From the NCBI RefSeq assembly GCF_031501865.1, contig NZ_JARRCW010000001.1, forward strand, positions 1,943,001 through 2,007,000: a stretch of 64,000 bases of DNA, in the 5' to 3' direction. The position numbers and the translations under genes are program-made. This DNA comes from Pseudovibrio sp. M1P-2-3 (GTDB taxonomy: Bacteria; Pseudomonadota; Alphaproteobacteria; Rhizobiales; Stappiaceae). Shown here one piece after another: positions 1 to 8,963 of this stretch. Positions within the stretch are counted from its first letter, which is position 1. Every line of letters starts with the position of its first letter. The notes beneath the pieces are model-generated. The model was not told the DNA's origin and ran no database searches. It was given only the letters and a program-made list of their open reading frames with translations.

Positions 1-93
1 ATGGATGGAATAGGCGGTGATTTTGAAGACTGTCTTAGGTTGATGCAGCTTCCGTTTGAAACGGGAAGCACGAGCCATGCGCCTGCTTTGTAA
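1..93 (+). other. possible 3' end of an upstream coding region
   Basis: An open frame runs from the window edge to TAA at 91-93. With no upstream sequence it cannot be told from a chance frame. Between it and the IS4 relic at 263 I see nothing definite. Confidence 0.15.
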
Positions 94-262
94 AACTTAA
101 AGGTTAGGTGAGGGCCCACACTCGTGAAAATGGCAATGTGTCATTGTAACTCATACCAATCGGGGGCGGAACAAGCTTTGTTCAAAATCGTACGCAAAGG
201 AATTTATTATTTGTTTTCAGTCAAGTGTCCAAAAACGTCCGTTTATGAACAGGTGGAGTTAA

Positions 263-502
263 AACAGTGCTAACAAGCTTTCCACATTGTTTGCCATTAT
301 CAGTCTTGAAAGCATATGGGCATATCGGTGTGCCACGATATTAATGGATCGCAAAGCAATTAAACACAAGGCGTATGGCAGACGAGAAAAGTCACGGTTC
401 CGACTGGGACTGGATACCTTGAGAAACTGGATCACTTTGAAACTGGACAAGGCATTTCTCGCATGGAATAAAGCCTGTCCAAAACGTTCACTCAAATGTA
501 GT
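263..502 (+). pseudogene. IS4-family transposase C-terminal relic
   Basis: After a stop at 260-262 the frame reads through residues resembling the C-terminal part of IS4-type (DDE_Tnp_1) transposases: an alternating hydrophobic stretch ending in IWAYR, then a basic block with HKAYGRREKSRFRLGLD. In that family the block resembles 'KKHGRRAKSLFRYGLD' and follows the last catalytic residue. The catalytic core is absent, there is no proper start, and the frame wanders on to a stop at 557-559 without further similarity. It is a decayed remnant with no expected function. Family assignment is from remembered motif shape only. Confidence 0.5.
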
Positions 503-721
503 GTCATGTACTGTGGTTTTAATAAAACGTCTGACTGCTTTAGCTTGTTGATGCACTAAAGTAATTGGGCCAAACTGTGAGGCCTTGCTTAAATTAAGAG
601 CGAGGTCGGAACCTGCTCACTCCGGTATGATGTACACTCTTTTGTCCGGCTCCGTCTCTTGCCATTAACGCGTGGATGCTTAATTACATGGGTTCTAAGT
701 TACGTGGAGAAGAGACTGCAC

Positions 722-2827
722 ATGAACGCCCCAACAAGACCCCAGAAGCGGATTTCCGCTTGCCCCCATGATTGTCCGTCTACCTGCGCTCTGGAGGTTG
801 AGGTGCATGAGGACGGGCGCATCGGGCGTATTCGTGGGGCAAAGGACAACTCTTACACCGCCGGTGTTATCTGCGCGAAAGTTGCCCGCTATACGGAGCG
901 GCTCTACCACAAAGACAGGGTTCTTTACCCCCTGCGCAGAAGCGGACCGAAAGGGTCGGGTCAGTTCACCCGCATCACTTGGGAAGAGGCTCTTGAAGAG
1001 GCTGCCAGCGCTTTCTTAAAAGCAGAAGAGCAGCACGGCAGCCAAACCGTCTGGCCCTATTATTTTGCGGGAACTATGGGGCAGGTTCAGCGCGATAGCA
1101 TCAACCGGTTCAGGCATTCCAAGAACTATTCGGGCATGTATGACACCTTCTGCACCAACATGGCTTGGACGGGCTATGTGGCGGGAACGGGTAAGCTTGC
1201 AGGCCCCGACCCGCGCGAGATGGCGGAAGCTGATCAGGTTGTCATCTGGGGCACCAATCCGGTTGCAACGCAGGTCAATGTGATGACCCATGCAATCAAG
1301 GCCCGCAAGACCCGCGGCGCGAAGATTTTCGTGGTGGACGTTTATGAAACGGAGACCATGAAGCAGGCGGATGTGGGGTTGATTATCAAGCCCGGCTCCG
1401 ACGGGGCTCTGGCCTGTGCAGTGATGCATGTTCTGTTCAGGGACGGATATGCGGACCGCGCTTATCTGGAAAAGTATTCCGACGCACCTAAAGAGCTGGA
1501 GCAGCACCTTAAAACCCGCGGGCCGGAATGGGCAGCCAAGATTACCGGTCTTCCTAGAAAACAGATTGAAGAATTCGCGCAAGCTATTGGAAAAAATAAC
1601 AAAACATTCTTCCGCATAGGCTATGGGTTCACCCGTTCTCGAAACGGAACTGTCAACATGCACGCGGTCACCAGCATTGCTGTGGTGGGTGGCCATTACC
1701 AGCATAAAGGCGGCGGCGCGTTCCATAACAACGGTGCGATTTTCGGTTTTGACAAGTCCATGATCGAAGCCCACTCCTTGAAACAGGAGGGCATCCGCCA
1801 GCTGGATATGGGACAGATCGGGCGGATTCTCACCGGCGATAACGAGGCGCTGCTGAATGGTCCGCCCGTGACAGCCATGCTCATTCAAAACACCAATCCG
1901 GTGAGCGTCGCGCCAGAACAGGCGCTTGTGAAGCAGGGCATGGCGCGCGAAAACCTGTTCACGGTGGTGCATGAACAGTTCATGACAGAAACCGCCTTGA
2001 TGGCCGATATTGTGCTGCCAGCCACCCAGTTCCTTGAGCATGATGATATCTATAAGGCAGGGGGGGCGCAGTCCATCCTGTTTGGGCCAAAGCTCACGCA
2101 GGCACCGGGAGAGGCGCGCGAAAACCTTTATGTACTCAACGAGCTGATCCGCCGAACCGGAGGCAAAGAGCATGAGGCCCATAGCTGGAGCGCTCGCGAG
2201 CATGTGGACTGGCTTTTACAATCTTCCGGCCACGGCAGCTTGGAGAATTTGGAAAAACAGGGCTGGATCGATTGTCAGCCAGATTTTGAGACCTCCCACT
2301 TCCTGAACGGCTTTGGCTATGAAGATGGAAAATACCGATTCAAACCGGACTGGACCAACGTGCGGGTTAACAACGCTGGGCCAATGGGGCCTTGGGAGAG
2401 CTTGCCAGTCCTTCCCGATCATTGGGCGGTAACGGAAGAGGTAACAAAAGACTACCCTCTGCGGCTCGTCACAGCGCCAGCGCGGTCCTTCCTGAACTCT
2501 TCCTTCAACCAGACCGAAAGCTCGCTCAAAAAAGAAAAGCGCCCCACAGCGCTGCTGCACCCCCATGATGCGCAGGCTCATGAGATTGAAGCGGGGGACT
2601 ATATCATCTTGGAAAATCAGCGGGGCCAAGTTTACCTGCACGCGGAAATAAGCACCCAGCACATGCCGGGTACGGTGATCTCGGAAGGTATTTGGCCCAA
2701 CCACGCTTTCAAAGAGGGAAATGGCATCAACACCCTCACAGGCGCCGACCAAGTCGCCCCCTTCGGGGGCATCGCCTACCACGACACCCGTATCTCTATT
2801 CGTAAATCGGAGACGGGAGAGGCTTGA
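722..2827 (+). CDS. molybdopterin-dependent oxidoreductase (BisC/formate dehydrogenase-like family)
   Basis: Large catalytic-type subunit of the molybdopterin oxidoreductase family, 701 aa. The N-terminus has a 4Fe-4S ligand set Cys14-x3-Cys18-x3-Cys22 and Cys51. This is followed by the molybdopterin-binding domain (WGTNPVATQ near residue 180; NMHAVTSIAVVGG near 325; NTNPVSVAPEQ near 415) and a C-terminal MGD-binding domain from about residue 580, ending in the GGIAYHDTR region. No Tat signal is visible, so it is probably cytoplasmic. I chose ATG 722 over the longer frame from 659 because GGAGAAGAG lies just upstream and the family normally begins shortly before the first cysteine. The substrate cannot be inferred: no partner subunit or cofactor gene is adjacent. 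A degenerate copy of its last codons lies at 3105-3164. Confidence 0.85.
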   Translation: MNAPTRPQKRISACPHDCPSTCALEVEVHEDGRIGRIRGAKDNSYTAGVICAKVARYTERLYHKDRVLYPLRRSGPKGSGQFTRITWEEALEEAASAFLKAEEQHGSQTVWPYYFAGTMGQVQRDSINRFRHSKNYSGMYDTFCTNMAWTGYVAGTGKLAGPDPREMAEADQVVIWGTNPVATQVNVMTHAIKARKTRGAKIFVVDVYETETMKQADVGLIIKPGSDGALACAVMHVLFRDGYADRAYLEKYSDAPKELEQHLKTRGPEWAAKITGLPRKQIEEFAQAIGKNNKTFFRIGYGFTRSRNGTVNMHAVTSIAVVGGHYQHKGGGAFHNNGAIFGFDKSMIEAHSLKQEGIRQLDMGQIGRILTGDNEALLNGPPVTAMLIQNTNPVSVAPEQALVKQGMARENLFTVVHEQFMTETALMADIVLPATQFLEHDDIYKAGGAQSILFGPKLTQAPGEARENLYVLNELIRRTGGKEHEAHSWSAREHVDWLLQSSGHGSLENLEKQGWIDCQPDFETSHFLNGFGYEDGKYRFKPDWTNVRVNNAGPMGPWESLPVLPDHWAVTEEVTKDYPLRLVTAPARSFLNSSFNQTESSLKKEKRPTALLHPHDAQAHEIEAGDYIILENQRGQVYLHAEISTQHMPGTVISEGIWPNHAFKEGNGINTLTGADQVAPFGGIAYHDTRISIRKSETGEA

Positions 2828-2983
2828 GGCGTGGGGCTGGCCCAAATCTACTAGGAGAAGTCTACGAAATTCGGGAGTAAACCCAGCAGTATAATCGCTA
2901 GTTCGTGGTCTGGATACCGGATCGGCACTTCGCTTGTCCGGCATAACCCAAGGGGTTTACCAAACCTCGCCACCCATTCCGCC

Positions 2984-3012
2984 GTCATCCCGGCAACCGA
3001 GCCGGGATCCAG
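2984..3012. repeat. REP-like intergenic palindrome
   Basis: ATCCCGGC (2987-2994) and GCCGGGAT (3001-3008) form an 8-bp perfect stem with a 6-nt loop inside a CGTCATCCCGGC...GCCGGGATCCAG context. This resembles a dispersed palindromic repeat common in alphaproteobacterial intergenic DNA. It lies downstream of the oxidoreductase gene and might also act as a transcription end, though no T run follows. Confidence 0.5.
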
Positions 3013-3104
3013 AAGGAACCCTATAGGTTTGCAATAATGCCGATTGGTATAAGCTGCCTTACAAATGGCAACTAGAAAAATAAGAAGTAAAAAAATAATT
3101 AAGC

Positions 3105-3164
3105 GGTATTGCCTATCAAGGCACCCGTACCTCTATTCGTAAAGCGGAGACGAGGGAGGCTTGA
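3105..3164 (+). pseudogene. degenerate duplicate of the oxidoreductase 3' end
   Basis: About 57 nt match 2771-2827 with roughly eight mismatches, keeping the reading frame to the TGA stop (IAYQGTRTSIRKAETREA versus IAYHDTRISIRKSETGEA). Only the end of the gene survives. It is best explained as the tail of a former tandem paralogue whose body was deleted. The rest of 2828-3247 holds the REP-like hairpin at 2984-3012 and otherwise AT-rich sequence with nothing recognised. Confidence 0.7.
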
Positions 3165-3247
3165 ACAGTGGAGTCAGGTTCGAGTACAAAAGCTTCATAT
3201 TATTTTAGATGCAGGCGAATTAGGGTATCAAAATAGGGTAATATTTC

Positions 3248-3511
3248 ATGAAAATTACAAATTCATATCAACCTAGTATTGCTGATAAAATATTCTTGGC
3301 TGGAAGGTCGATAAAGTATTCTCGCCGCTTATCATCGGATTGCGTTGCTTTTATTTGCGGATCTAAGGATGGTCGAGATAAACTAACAAAACACCACGCA
3401 ATTCTTAAATTTTCTTATTCTGGTAATGTGCAGTATCATAGAGTTGATGTGGATGATGTCGGTAGTTTTATCGATTTTTTTAAAAAGTTAAATGTAACGG
3501 ACGATGAGTAA
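3248..3511 (+). CDS. hypothetical protein, 87 aa
   Basis: Small soluble-looking, mixed-charge protein that I do not recognise. It starts at ATG 3248 after an AT-rich leader; a weak purine stretch (ATAGGGTAATATTTC) could serve as ribosome site. The C-terminus is acidic (residues 66-87, many D). There are no membrane segments or cysteine motifs beyond Cys30 and Cys35. Its AT-rich composition differs from the oxidoreductase gene upstream, so it may be acquired DNA or a non-gene. Confidence 0.4.
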   Translation: MKITNSYQPSIADKIFLAGRSIKYSRRLSSDCVAFICGSKDGRDKLTKHHAILKFSYSGNVQYHRVDVDDVGSFIDFFKKLNVTDDE

Positions 3512-3718
3512 TTCGTTGGGTTTGTTGTTTGTTTATGAAAGCCGTTGATCCCTTTCTACTTTTTACAGATTATTTATATGAAGTGTAGCGGATATAGGAT
3601 GCGATAAGATTTTTTCTTACTAACACTCTCATTCTGCTAAATGGATTAAAGTGAGGTTTGAAGGACGGGGCTGGGTGGGTACAAAATAACTGGTCTTTTC
3701 GAGTTTACACTAATTTAC

Positions 3719-3973
3719 ATGATTAAGGCGGGTTTGAGCATTCGGGGCGCATACGGCATAAATGCCGTAGTAGCTGTTCTCGTTGGTTTCTTGTTAGCGC
3801 TGCCGCTGCTTCTTAATCTGACTGCGCTAATTGATGGAACCAGTATAAAAAATGCCTATTTGGGGGTAGGGGTATGCATCGCAGTTATTGTTTACATCAG
3901 GGTGCTGCATGCCCTTCATAACGCGGTGTCTCATCGTAAACCGTCTGAGACAAAATCAGCGCAAGATATTTGA
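3719..3973 (+). CDS. small two-helix membrane protein, 84 aa
   Basis: Two hydrophobic segments (about residues 14-37 and 48-64) are separated by a short polar loop (IDGTSIKNA). The C-terminus is charged (HRKPSETKSAQDI). I recognise no family. The coding status is supported by a diverged second copy immediately downstream (4271-4363 plus 5733-5835) that keeps the same hydrophobic pattern, so this was once a tandem gene pair. No clear Shine-Dalgarno sequence precedes ATG 3719. Confidence 0.55.
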   Translation: MIKAGLSIRGAYGINAVVAVLVGFLLALPLLLNLTALIDGTSIKNAYLGVGVCIAVIVYIRVLHALHNAVSHRKPSETKSAQDI

Positions 3974-4441
3974 CAATAACTGTTGTTTTTGGGGGGGACG
4001 GGTGTTTTGTCTCGGGCAGGCCTGCCGATGAGTTTTACAATTCCAAAGTAGTCCCCGCAACTACTTAAAGGGTTACTATGGAATCTCTCTAGCCATTCGC
4101 ATGGAAATGGCAAGAGAACAAGAGCAACAGGCATCTCAACTTGGTGGATAATACAGGTAACCAAAGTGTGGTTACTAGTTTCATATCTATGGAATAATCT
4201 CTAAAAATTCCATAATTAAATTGGCATACTCGTATCTCTAAGAGTTTATTAGTATACATTGCACCGCTCATTCGTTTCCTTTTAGTGCTGTCGTTGCTTC
4301 CTAGTCTGACTGCTCTGAATGATGGAAGCCGCGTAAAAACTGCCTATTTCGGGGTAGGGTTATGATGGAATGGATGCCTCTCCCGGCGCATTTCTGCAAT
4401 ACTGAGCAGAGTGTAGCTTTTGGAAAAAGAGGGACGCAACC

Positions 4442-5470
4442 ATGAAGAACCTTGCCGTTGTTGGAGTTGATTTATCAAAGAACGTTTTTCAACTGCATGG
4501 AGCCGCTGCAGACGGACATGTCGTGTTTTCAAAGAAGGTTTCTCGTGCGGGTTTTTTGAAGGCTTTGGGTAAGCTGCCAACTTGTCTTGTCGCAATGGAG
4601 GCTTGTGCGAGTTCCCATTATTGGGGAAGAGAGGTGGGAAAGCTGGGGCACGAGGTTCGCTTGATTGCGCCGATTTACGTCAAACCCTTTGTTAAGCGCC
4701 AGAAAAACGACGCCAACGATGCTTTTGCCATTGCCGAAGCCGCCGCCCGTCCCACCATGCGCTTTGTGGAGGTCAAAAGCGAACTTCAACAGGCCCGTTC
4801 GATGGTGTTCCGCACCCGTGAGATTCTGGTGCGCCAGCGAACCCAAATGATTAACGCGCTGCGGGCGCATTTGGCCGAACATGGACTGGTCGTCCCTCAT
4901 GGCGCGGTCCATGTTGAGAAGCTGAGGCAGCGTCTTGAAGCGGATGGGGGACATCTTCCTGAGATTGTTCATGAAATGGCGAGGTTGTACTTTGAACAGA
5001 TTGGCGAGCATACGCAAAAGATTAAGGTGCTTGAGAAAAAACTTCAGACATTGGCCAGAAACAGTGGTACGGCAAAAATTCTGCAAACCATTCCCGGGCT
5101 CGGCCCAATCACCGCGATAGCGATAGAGGCTTTTGCCCCCGCAATGGCCACGTTCAAGCGCGGGCGGGATTTCGCCGCTTGGCTGGGCCTGGTTCCCAAG
5201 CAGCACTCAACGGGGGGCAAAACGCGGCTTGGGAAGACGTCTAAAGCCGGCCAGCGTGATATTCGCAGGCTGCTGATTATTGGCGCGACAACAGTTATTT
5301 GGTGGGCCCGCAAAAAAGGCGCGCCCCGGCATCCGTGGCTTGAGGCCTTGCTGGCAAGAAAAGCTCCTCTGGTGGCCGCTGTGGCGCTGGCAAATAAAAT
5401 GGCGCGAACAGTATGGGCAATGATAACAAAGGGAGAAACCTATCGAGATCCGGCAAGCATGGCTGTGTGA
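4442..5470 (+). CDS. IS110-family transposase (IS1111 group), 342 aa
   Basis: DEDD-type recombinase. The N-terminal RuvC-like domain shows Asp10 (GVDLS), Glu53 (AMEACAS), Asp90 and Asp93 (KNDAND). The C-terminal Transposase_20 domain has the helix-hairpin-helix-like IPGLGPITA near residue 218 and the conserved serine region PKQHSTGGKTRLG near 260-272, which includes the catalytic serine in the family. Length is normal. RBS-like GAGGGACGC lies just before ATG 4442. The protein is about as diverged from the two other IS110 transposases here as they are from each other, so these are three separate elements rather than recent copies. In this family the enzyme acts with a bridge/seek RNA encoded in the same element (see 5571-5676). 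Confidence 0.93.
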   Translation: MKNLAVVGVDLSKNVFQLHGAAADGHVVFSKKVSRAGFLKALGKLPTCLVAMEACASSHYWGREVGKLGHEVRLIAPIYVKPFVKRQKNDANDAFAIAEAAARPTMRFVEVKSELQQARSMVFRTREILVRQRTQMINALRAHLAEHGLVVPHGAVHVEKLRQRLEADGGHLPEIVHEMARLYFEQIGEHTQKIKVLEKKLQTLARNSGTAKILQTIPGLGPITAIAIEAFAPAMATFKRGRDFAAWLGLVPKQHSTGGKTRLGKTSKAGQRDIRRLLIIGATTVIWWARKKGAPRHPWLEALLARKAPLVAAVALANKMARTVWAMITKGETYRDPASMAV

Positions 5471-5570
5471 ACGTGGCTTGTCTCGTCGGTAAGCCGGGAG
5501 GGATTGCAAGGGACATCTGACAGTTAAGGACCCAGGATCACTAAGATCGGATCAGGAAAACCAGTTTGCG

Positions 5571-5676
5571 ACACGGAGCTTTGAGCTCGTGGTTATGATA
5601 TTGGACCTGATCGGCGCTTATCCATAACGGCCCGCGAGGACAAAATCTTGCAAAAAGGCCTGATACACGTGCGCAC
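5571..5676 (+). ncRNA. candidate bridge/seek RNA of IS1111-group element no. 1
   Basis: In the noncoding right end: hairpin GAGC-TTTGA-GCTC (5576-5588), then GGTTATGAT (5591-5599), then the conserved ATTGGACC, the core CCATAACGGCCCGCG (5622-5636), and AGGCCTG followed by ATACACGT (5663-5670). GGTTATGAT recurs exactly at this element's left junction (4358-4366) and ATACACGT at its right junction (5729-5736). The same layout with different guide segments is present in the other two elements. RNA ends are not determined. Function is inferred from knowledge of IS110 guide RNAs. Confidence 0.75.
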
Positions 5677-5844
5677 TTGATCCCATGGTTTTTACGTCTG
5701 AGTAACTCTCGCATTGACTAAGGCATCCATACACGTCGCAGTCATTTTATACATCAGGGTGTTGCATGCGCTTCATAACAAGGCCTCTCATAGTCGAGCG
5801 CCTTTGAGGCAAGCTGGAAAAGGTAGGTGAAGCTATGAGGGGAG

Positions 5845-5871
5845 TAACAGGGGAGCAGGGCACCCCTGTTA
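5845..5871 (-). terminator. hairpin downstream of purN
   Basis: TAACAGGGG (5845-5853) pairs perfectly with CCCCTGTTA (5863-5871), with a 9-nt loop, 13 bp beyond the purN stop. No T run follows on the minus strand, so it may be a weak terminator or an mRNA 3' stabiliser. Confidence 0.5.
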
Positions 5872-5884
5872 GGTGGTTGGTGCT

Positions 5885-6547
5885 TTAAATAACCGGTGCG
5901 ATCAGGTCTTCCTCAAGATCATCACAGCCGATAATGCGCACACGGTGGCCTTCAATCTTGGTTCTGCCAGCGGCAACCAAAGCAAGGGCCTCGGGGTAGA
6001 TTTCATGCTCAATGGTGAGAACACGGGCACCCAGCGTGTCCGGTGTGTCGTCATCCAGAACAGGCACCGCCCCTTGCATGATAATCGGCCCCACGTCCAT
6101 TTCGCTAGTCACAAAGTGCACCGTTGCCCCATGCAGGCGCACGCCAGCGGTGAGGGCGCGCTGGTGGGTGTCCAGTCCGGGGAAGCTGGGCAGGAGCGCC
6201 GGATGGATGTTGATAACGCGATTTTCCCACTGCGATACAAACCAAGGGGTAAGCAGGCGCATGAAACCGGCCAGAACGACCAGTTCAGCCCCCGAAGCCT
6301 TGATCTTCTGATGCAGTTCCTTTTCAAAGCTCTCACGGTCTTTCCCAAAGAGCTTGTGGTCAACTACAAATGTCTGGATACCGTTATCCTTGGCGGTTTC
6401 CAAGCCTTTCGCATCTAGCCTGTTGGAGATAACCGCGCAGATTTCAGCGGGGTAGCTTTCGTTCTTAGTGGCTTCAATAAGAGAGGCCATATTGCTGCCC
6501 CGACCAGAGATCAGAACAGCAACCTTCTTCTTTGGAAAATCACTCAT
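5885..6547 (-). CDS. purN: phosphoribosylglycinamide formyltransferase (GAR transformylase)
   Basis: Transfers the formyl group of 10-formyl-THF to GAR in the third step of de novo purine synthesis; cytoplasmic. The 220-aa protein has the N-terminal phosphate-binding [14 protein letters not shown], the catalytic Asn-Ile-His in [13 protein letters not shown] (about residues 108-120), the downstream HGATVHFV, and the active-site Asp in DVGPIIMQ (about 147). Length is normal for the family. ATG 6547 overlaps the end of purM by 8 nt, implying translational coupling in a purM-purN operon, the usual order in this group. Confidence 0.96.
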   Translation of the reverse strand: MSDFPKKKVAVLISGRGSNMASLIEATKNESYPAEICAVISNRLDAKGLETAKDNGIQTFVVDHKLFGKDRESFEKELHQKIKASGAELVVLAGFMRLLTPWFVSQWENRVINIHPALLPSFPGLDTHQRALTAGVRLHGATVHFVTSEMDVGPIIMQGAVPVLDDDTPDTLGARVLTIEHEIYPEALALVAAGRTKIEGHRVRIIGCDDLEEDLIAPVI

Positions 6548-7616
6548 TGTTCAAGCCCAAAGATCCGTCAAAGACAACAGCTTCACTCTCGCGCTTCTCA
6601 AGGGTGCCCAAGCGGGAAACCGTCTCTCCGTGCGCTTCCACAATGGCGATAACCTTATCCGCTTCGCTTTGCTCCACAACCACAGCCATGCCAACGCCGC
6701 AGTTGAAAGTTCTCAGCATTTCTTTCTGCTCGATTTTTCCGGTCTTGGACAGCCAGTTGAACACGTGGGGGAGGTTAATTGCCCCCAGATCAATGTGAGC
6801 TGCTAAGCTGGAAGGCAGAACACGTGGCAGGTTCTCAGGAAGCCCACCGCCGGTAATGTGGGCCATTGCTTTTACAGAGTGGGTTTCACGGATGGCTGCA
6901 AGCAGGGATTTCACATAAATACGGGTTGGCTCCATGAGAGCAGCGCCAAGTGACTTGGTGGAGTCAAACGGGGCTGCATCCTCCCAGCTCAAACCGCTCA
7001 GCTCAACAATCTTGCGCACAAGGGAAAAGCCATTGGAATGAACACCTGAAGAAGCCAGACCAAGGATTACATCGCCTTCTTTGAGGTCTTTGGAAGGCAG
7101 CAGCTCCCCCCGCTCGGCAGCGCCAACGGAAAAGCCTGCCAGATCATAATCATCCTTGGCATACATGCCGGGCATTTCAGCGGTCTCGCCGCCAATAAGA
7201 GCGCAGCCTGCTTGTTTGCAGCCCTCGGCAATACCGGCGACAACTTCGGTTGCCCGCTCAACATCCAAAGAGCCGCAGGCAAAGTAATCGAGGAAGAAGA
7301 GAGGTTCAGCCCCTTGAACAATGAGATCATTCACGCACATGGCAACCAGATCAATGCCAACACTGGCGTGCTGGTTGGTATCAATGGCTATTTTGAGCTT
7401 TGTTCCCACACCATCATTGGCCGCAACCAGAATGGGGTCTTTAAAACCAGCCCCTTTAAGATCGAAAAGTCCCCCAAATCCGCCAATTTCGCTGTCCGCT
7501 CCGGAGCGGCGAGTGGCTTTCACCATTGGGCCAATTTTTTTGACCAGTTCGTTTCCGGCATCAATACTCACTCCGGCTTGTGAATATGTAAGACCATTGC
7601 TGGCATTCTGGCTCAT
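6540..7616 (-). CDS. purM: phosphoribosylformylglycinamidine cyclo-ligase (AIR synthetase)
   Basis: ATP-dependent ring closure of FGAM to AIR, fifth step of purine synthesis. The 358-aa protein carries the family N-terminus [15 protein letters not shown], the nucleotide-binding stretch [18 protein letters not shown] (about residues 52-70), [14 protein letters not shown] and [15 protein letters not shown] chose ATG 7616 (MSQNAS) over a longer frame to 7706 because GGAGTTTCCTCT precedes it and the family starts here. It is the first gene of the purMN operon and is divergent from the AI-2E permease gene. The 255 bp between them must hold promoters for both; an AT-rich TTTATAAT at about 7785-7792 is a candidate -10 for the plus strand. 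Confidence 0.96.
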   Translation of the reverse strand: MSQNASNGLTYSQAGVSIDAGNELVKKIGPMVKATRRSGADSEIGGFGGLFDLKGAGFKDPILVAANDGVGTKLKIAIDTNQHASVGIDLVAMCVNDLIVQGAEPLFFLDYFACGSLDVERATEVVAGIAEGCKQAGCALIGGETAEMPGMYAKDDYDLAGFSVGAAERGELLPSKDLKEGDVILGLASSGVHSNGFSLVRKIVELSGLSWEDAAPFDSTKSLGAALMEPTRIYVKSLLAAIRETHSVKAMAHITGGGLPENLPRVLPSSLAAHIDLGAINLPHVFNWLSKTGKIEQKEMLRTFNCGVGMAVVVEQSEADKVIAIVEAHGETVSRLGTLEKRESEAVVFDGSLGLNNE

Positions 7617-7871
7617 AGAGGAAACTCCGTGTATGCTTGGGATCGATCCCGATTTATGTATCAGCAATTTCGCGGGCATAGAACCTAAAAGGGCGTTTGA
7701 ATGCAAGTTCTCGAATGGGAGAGTTTTTGTCTTTTCTGATCTATTTGAAGACCGTCCCCTAAAACTTTGCGCAGTGATGGATTAATTTATAATTTCTATT
7801 GGCGAATCAAGTTACTGATCCCTTAATGAACAGTTCAATCTATTTTTCCGCTAGCGGAAACGAGGGTGTTT

Positions 7872-8963
7872 ATGACGCTTAAGAATCAAATGTACTTCTG
7901 GTTTTGCTCGTTCCTGATCTTTGTTCTCTTCCTGTTCGTCTTCAGTGATATCTTGCTGCCTTTTGTCGCGGGAATGGGGCTGGCTTATCTTCTTGATCCT
8001 GTAGCTGACTATCTGGAGGACAAGCGCATCAGCCGCTTGTGGTCCACAGTGCTGATTCTATTGGTTTTCGTAATCATCTTTGTTGCAGTTCTTCTAATTC
8101 TCGCGCCTTTGCTTGGAAACCAGCTCGCCCGGTTTATCGAGGAACTCCCAACAAACATTGAAAAGCTACAGGCCCTTTTGACAGATCTTGCTGGCAACCG
8201 GCTGCAGAACCTGAGTAGCTTCTCCAATGCAGATCTTAAAAGTACGATCGGTAATTTGATGGGGCAGGCGGCAACTTGGCTGGGAGCACTTTTGTCGTCA
8301 ATCTGGAGCGGGGGCCAAGCACTTCTTTCCATAATTTCCCTAATGGTTGTCACTCCGGTTGTCGCATTTTATTTGCTGCTGGACTGGGATGACATGATTG
8401 GCCGCATCGACAGCTGGATCCCAAATGCGCAGAAACAGACAGTTAGAGACCTTGCCCGACAAATGGATGAGGCCGTCGCGGGGTTTGTCCGGGGCCAAGT
8501 TTTACTCTGTATAATACTGGGGAGTTTTTACGCAATTGCGCTTTTGCTTGTTGGTTTGAAATTTGGGCTATTGATTGGGCTGACCGCTGGCCTTATTAGC
8601 TTCATACCCTATGTTGGAGCGCTAGTCGGCTTTTTCCTTTCTATTGGAGTTGCGCTGGTCCAGTTTTGGCCAGACCCTCTCATGATAGGTCTCGTGCTTC
8701 TCGTTTTTGCGATGGGTCAGTTTCTGGAGGGCAATGTCCTCCAACCCAAACTTGTAGGACACAGTGTCGGTCTTCATCCTGTATGGTTGATGTTTGCGCT
8801 GTTTGCATTCGGATCCCTTTTTGGTTTTGTCGGGATGCTGATCGCCATTCCTGCCGCTGCGGTGGTCGGGGTTTTAGCGCGGTTTGCACTAAAGCAATAC
8901 CTTGGCAGTCCGTTTTATGCCGGAATTGGTAGTGACAATAGGAATATGGACGAGTTGGAATGA
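7872..8963 (+). CDS. AI-2E family / PerM-type membrane transporter
   Basis: Polytopic inner-membrane protein of the AI-2E transporter (UPF0118) family, 363 aa. About eight hydrophobic segments are arranged as in the family: two at the N-terminus (about 8-28 and 30-80), one near 145-175, and a cluster from 210 to 345. Recognisable family signatures include PYVGALVGFFLSIGVAL and QFLEGNVLQPKLVGHSVGLHP (the second is a hallmark, about residues 283-303). The substrate is unknown; many members are not autoinducer transporters. I prefer ATG 7872 with CGAGGG upstream over GTG 7866. It overlaps hdaA by 4 nt (ATGA), so the two are co-translated. Confidence 0.92.
   Translation: MTLKNQMYFWFCSFLIFVLFLFVFSDILLPFVAGMGLAYLLDPVADYLEDKRISRLWSTVLILLVFVIIFVAVLLILAPLLGNQLARFIEELPTNIEKLQALLTDLAGNRLQNLSSFSNADLKSTIGNLMGQAATWLGALLSSIWSGGQALLSIISLMVVTPVVAFYLLLDWDDMIGRIDSWIPNAQKQTVRDLARQMDEAVAGFVRGQVLLCIILGSFYAIALLLVGLKFGLLIGLTAGLISFIPYVGALVGFFLSIGVALVQFWPDPLMIGLVLLVFAMGQFLEGNVLQPKLVGHSVGLHPVWLMFALFAFGSLFGFVGMLIAIPAAAVVGVLARFALKQYLGSPFYAGIGSDNRNMDELE

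Larger units (their letters stand above)
4364..5732 (+). mobile_element. IS110 family, IS1111-group element no. 1 (1369 bp)
   Basis: The left end GATGGAA precedes subterminal repeat TGGATGCC (4371-4378). The right end has its inverted copy GGCATCCA (5722-5729) followed by TAC. The 7-nt and 3-nt overhangs outside the repeats are the arrangement known for the IS1111 subgroup. The boundaries agree with the empty site reconstructed from the neighbouring paralogous gene and with the other two elements of this window (40516-41868 and 43913-45278). There is no target duplication, as expected. The transposase is intact, so the element may be active. Confidence 0.88.
4271..5835 (+). pseudogene. second copy of the small membrane protein gene, split by an IS1111-group element
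   Basis: 4271-4363 aligns with the first half of the 84-aa gene (second copy TTAGTGCTGTCGTTGCTTCC versus TTAGCGCTGCCGCTGCTTCT in copy one), and 5733-5835 aligns with its second half (ATACATCAGGGTGTTGCATG versus TTACATCAGGGTGCTGCATG). Removing 4364-5732 joins GGGTTAT to ACGTCGCAGT, which aligns gap-free with GGGGTATGCATCGCAGT of copy one. The start of this copy (before 4271) is not recognisable, so it may already have been inactive before the insertion. Confidence 0.75.

Noticed and set aside
1016-2203. 395-codon open frame on the minus strand
   Set aside because: Lies wholly antisense to the oxidoreductase gene; protein shows no family features and is a shadow of the GC-rich coding strand.
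3931-4271. overlapping minus-strand frames near the small membrane gene
   Set aside because: Low-complexity shadows with no RBS or similarity; the plus-strand paralogy explains the region.
4529-5206. 225-codon minus-strand frame
   Set aside because: Antisense shadow of the IS110 transposase.
5873-6418. 181-codon plus-strand frame
   Set aside because: Antisense to purN, which has clear catalytic motifs.
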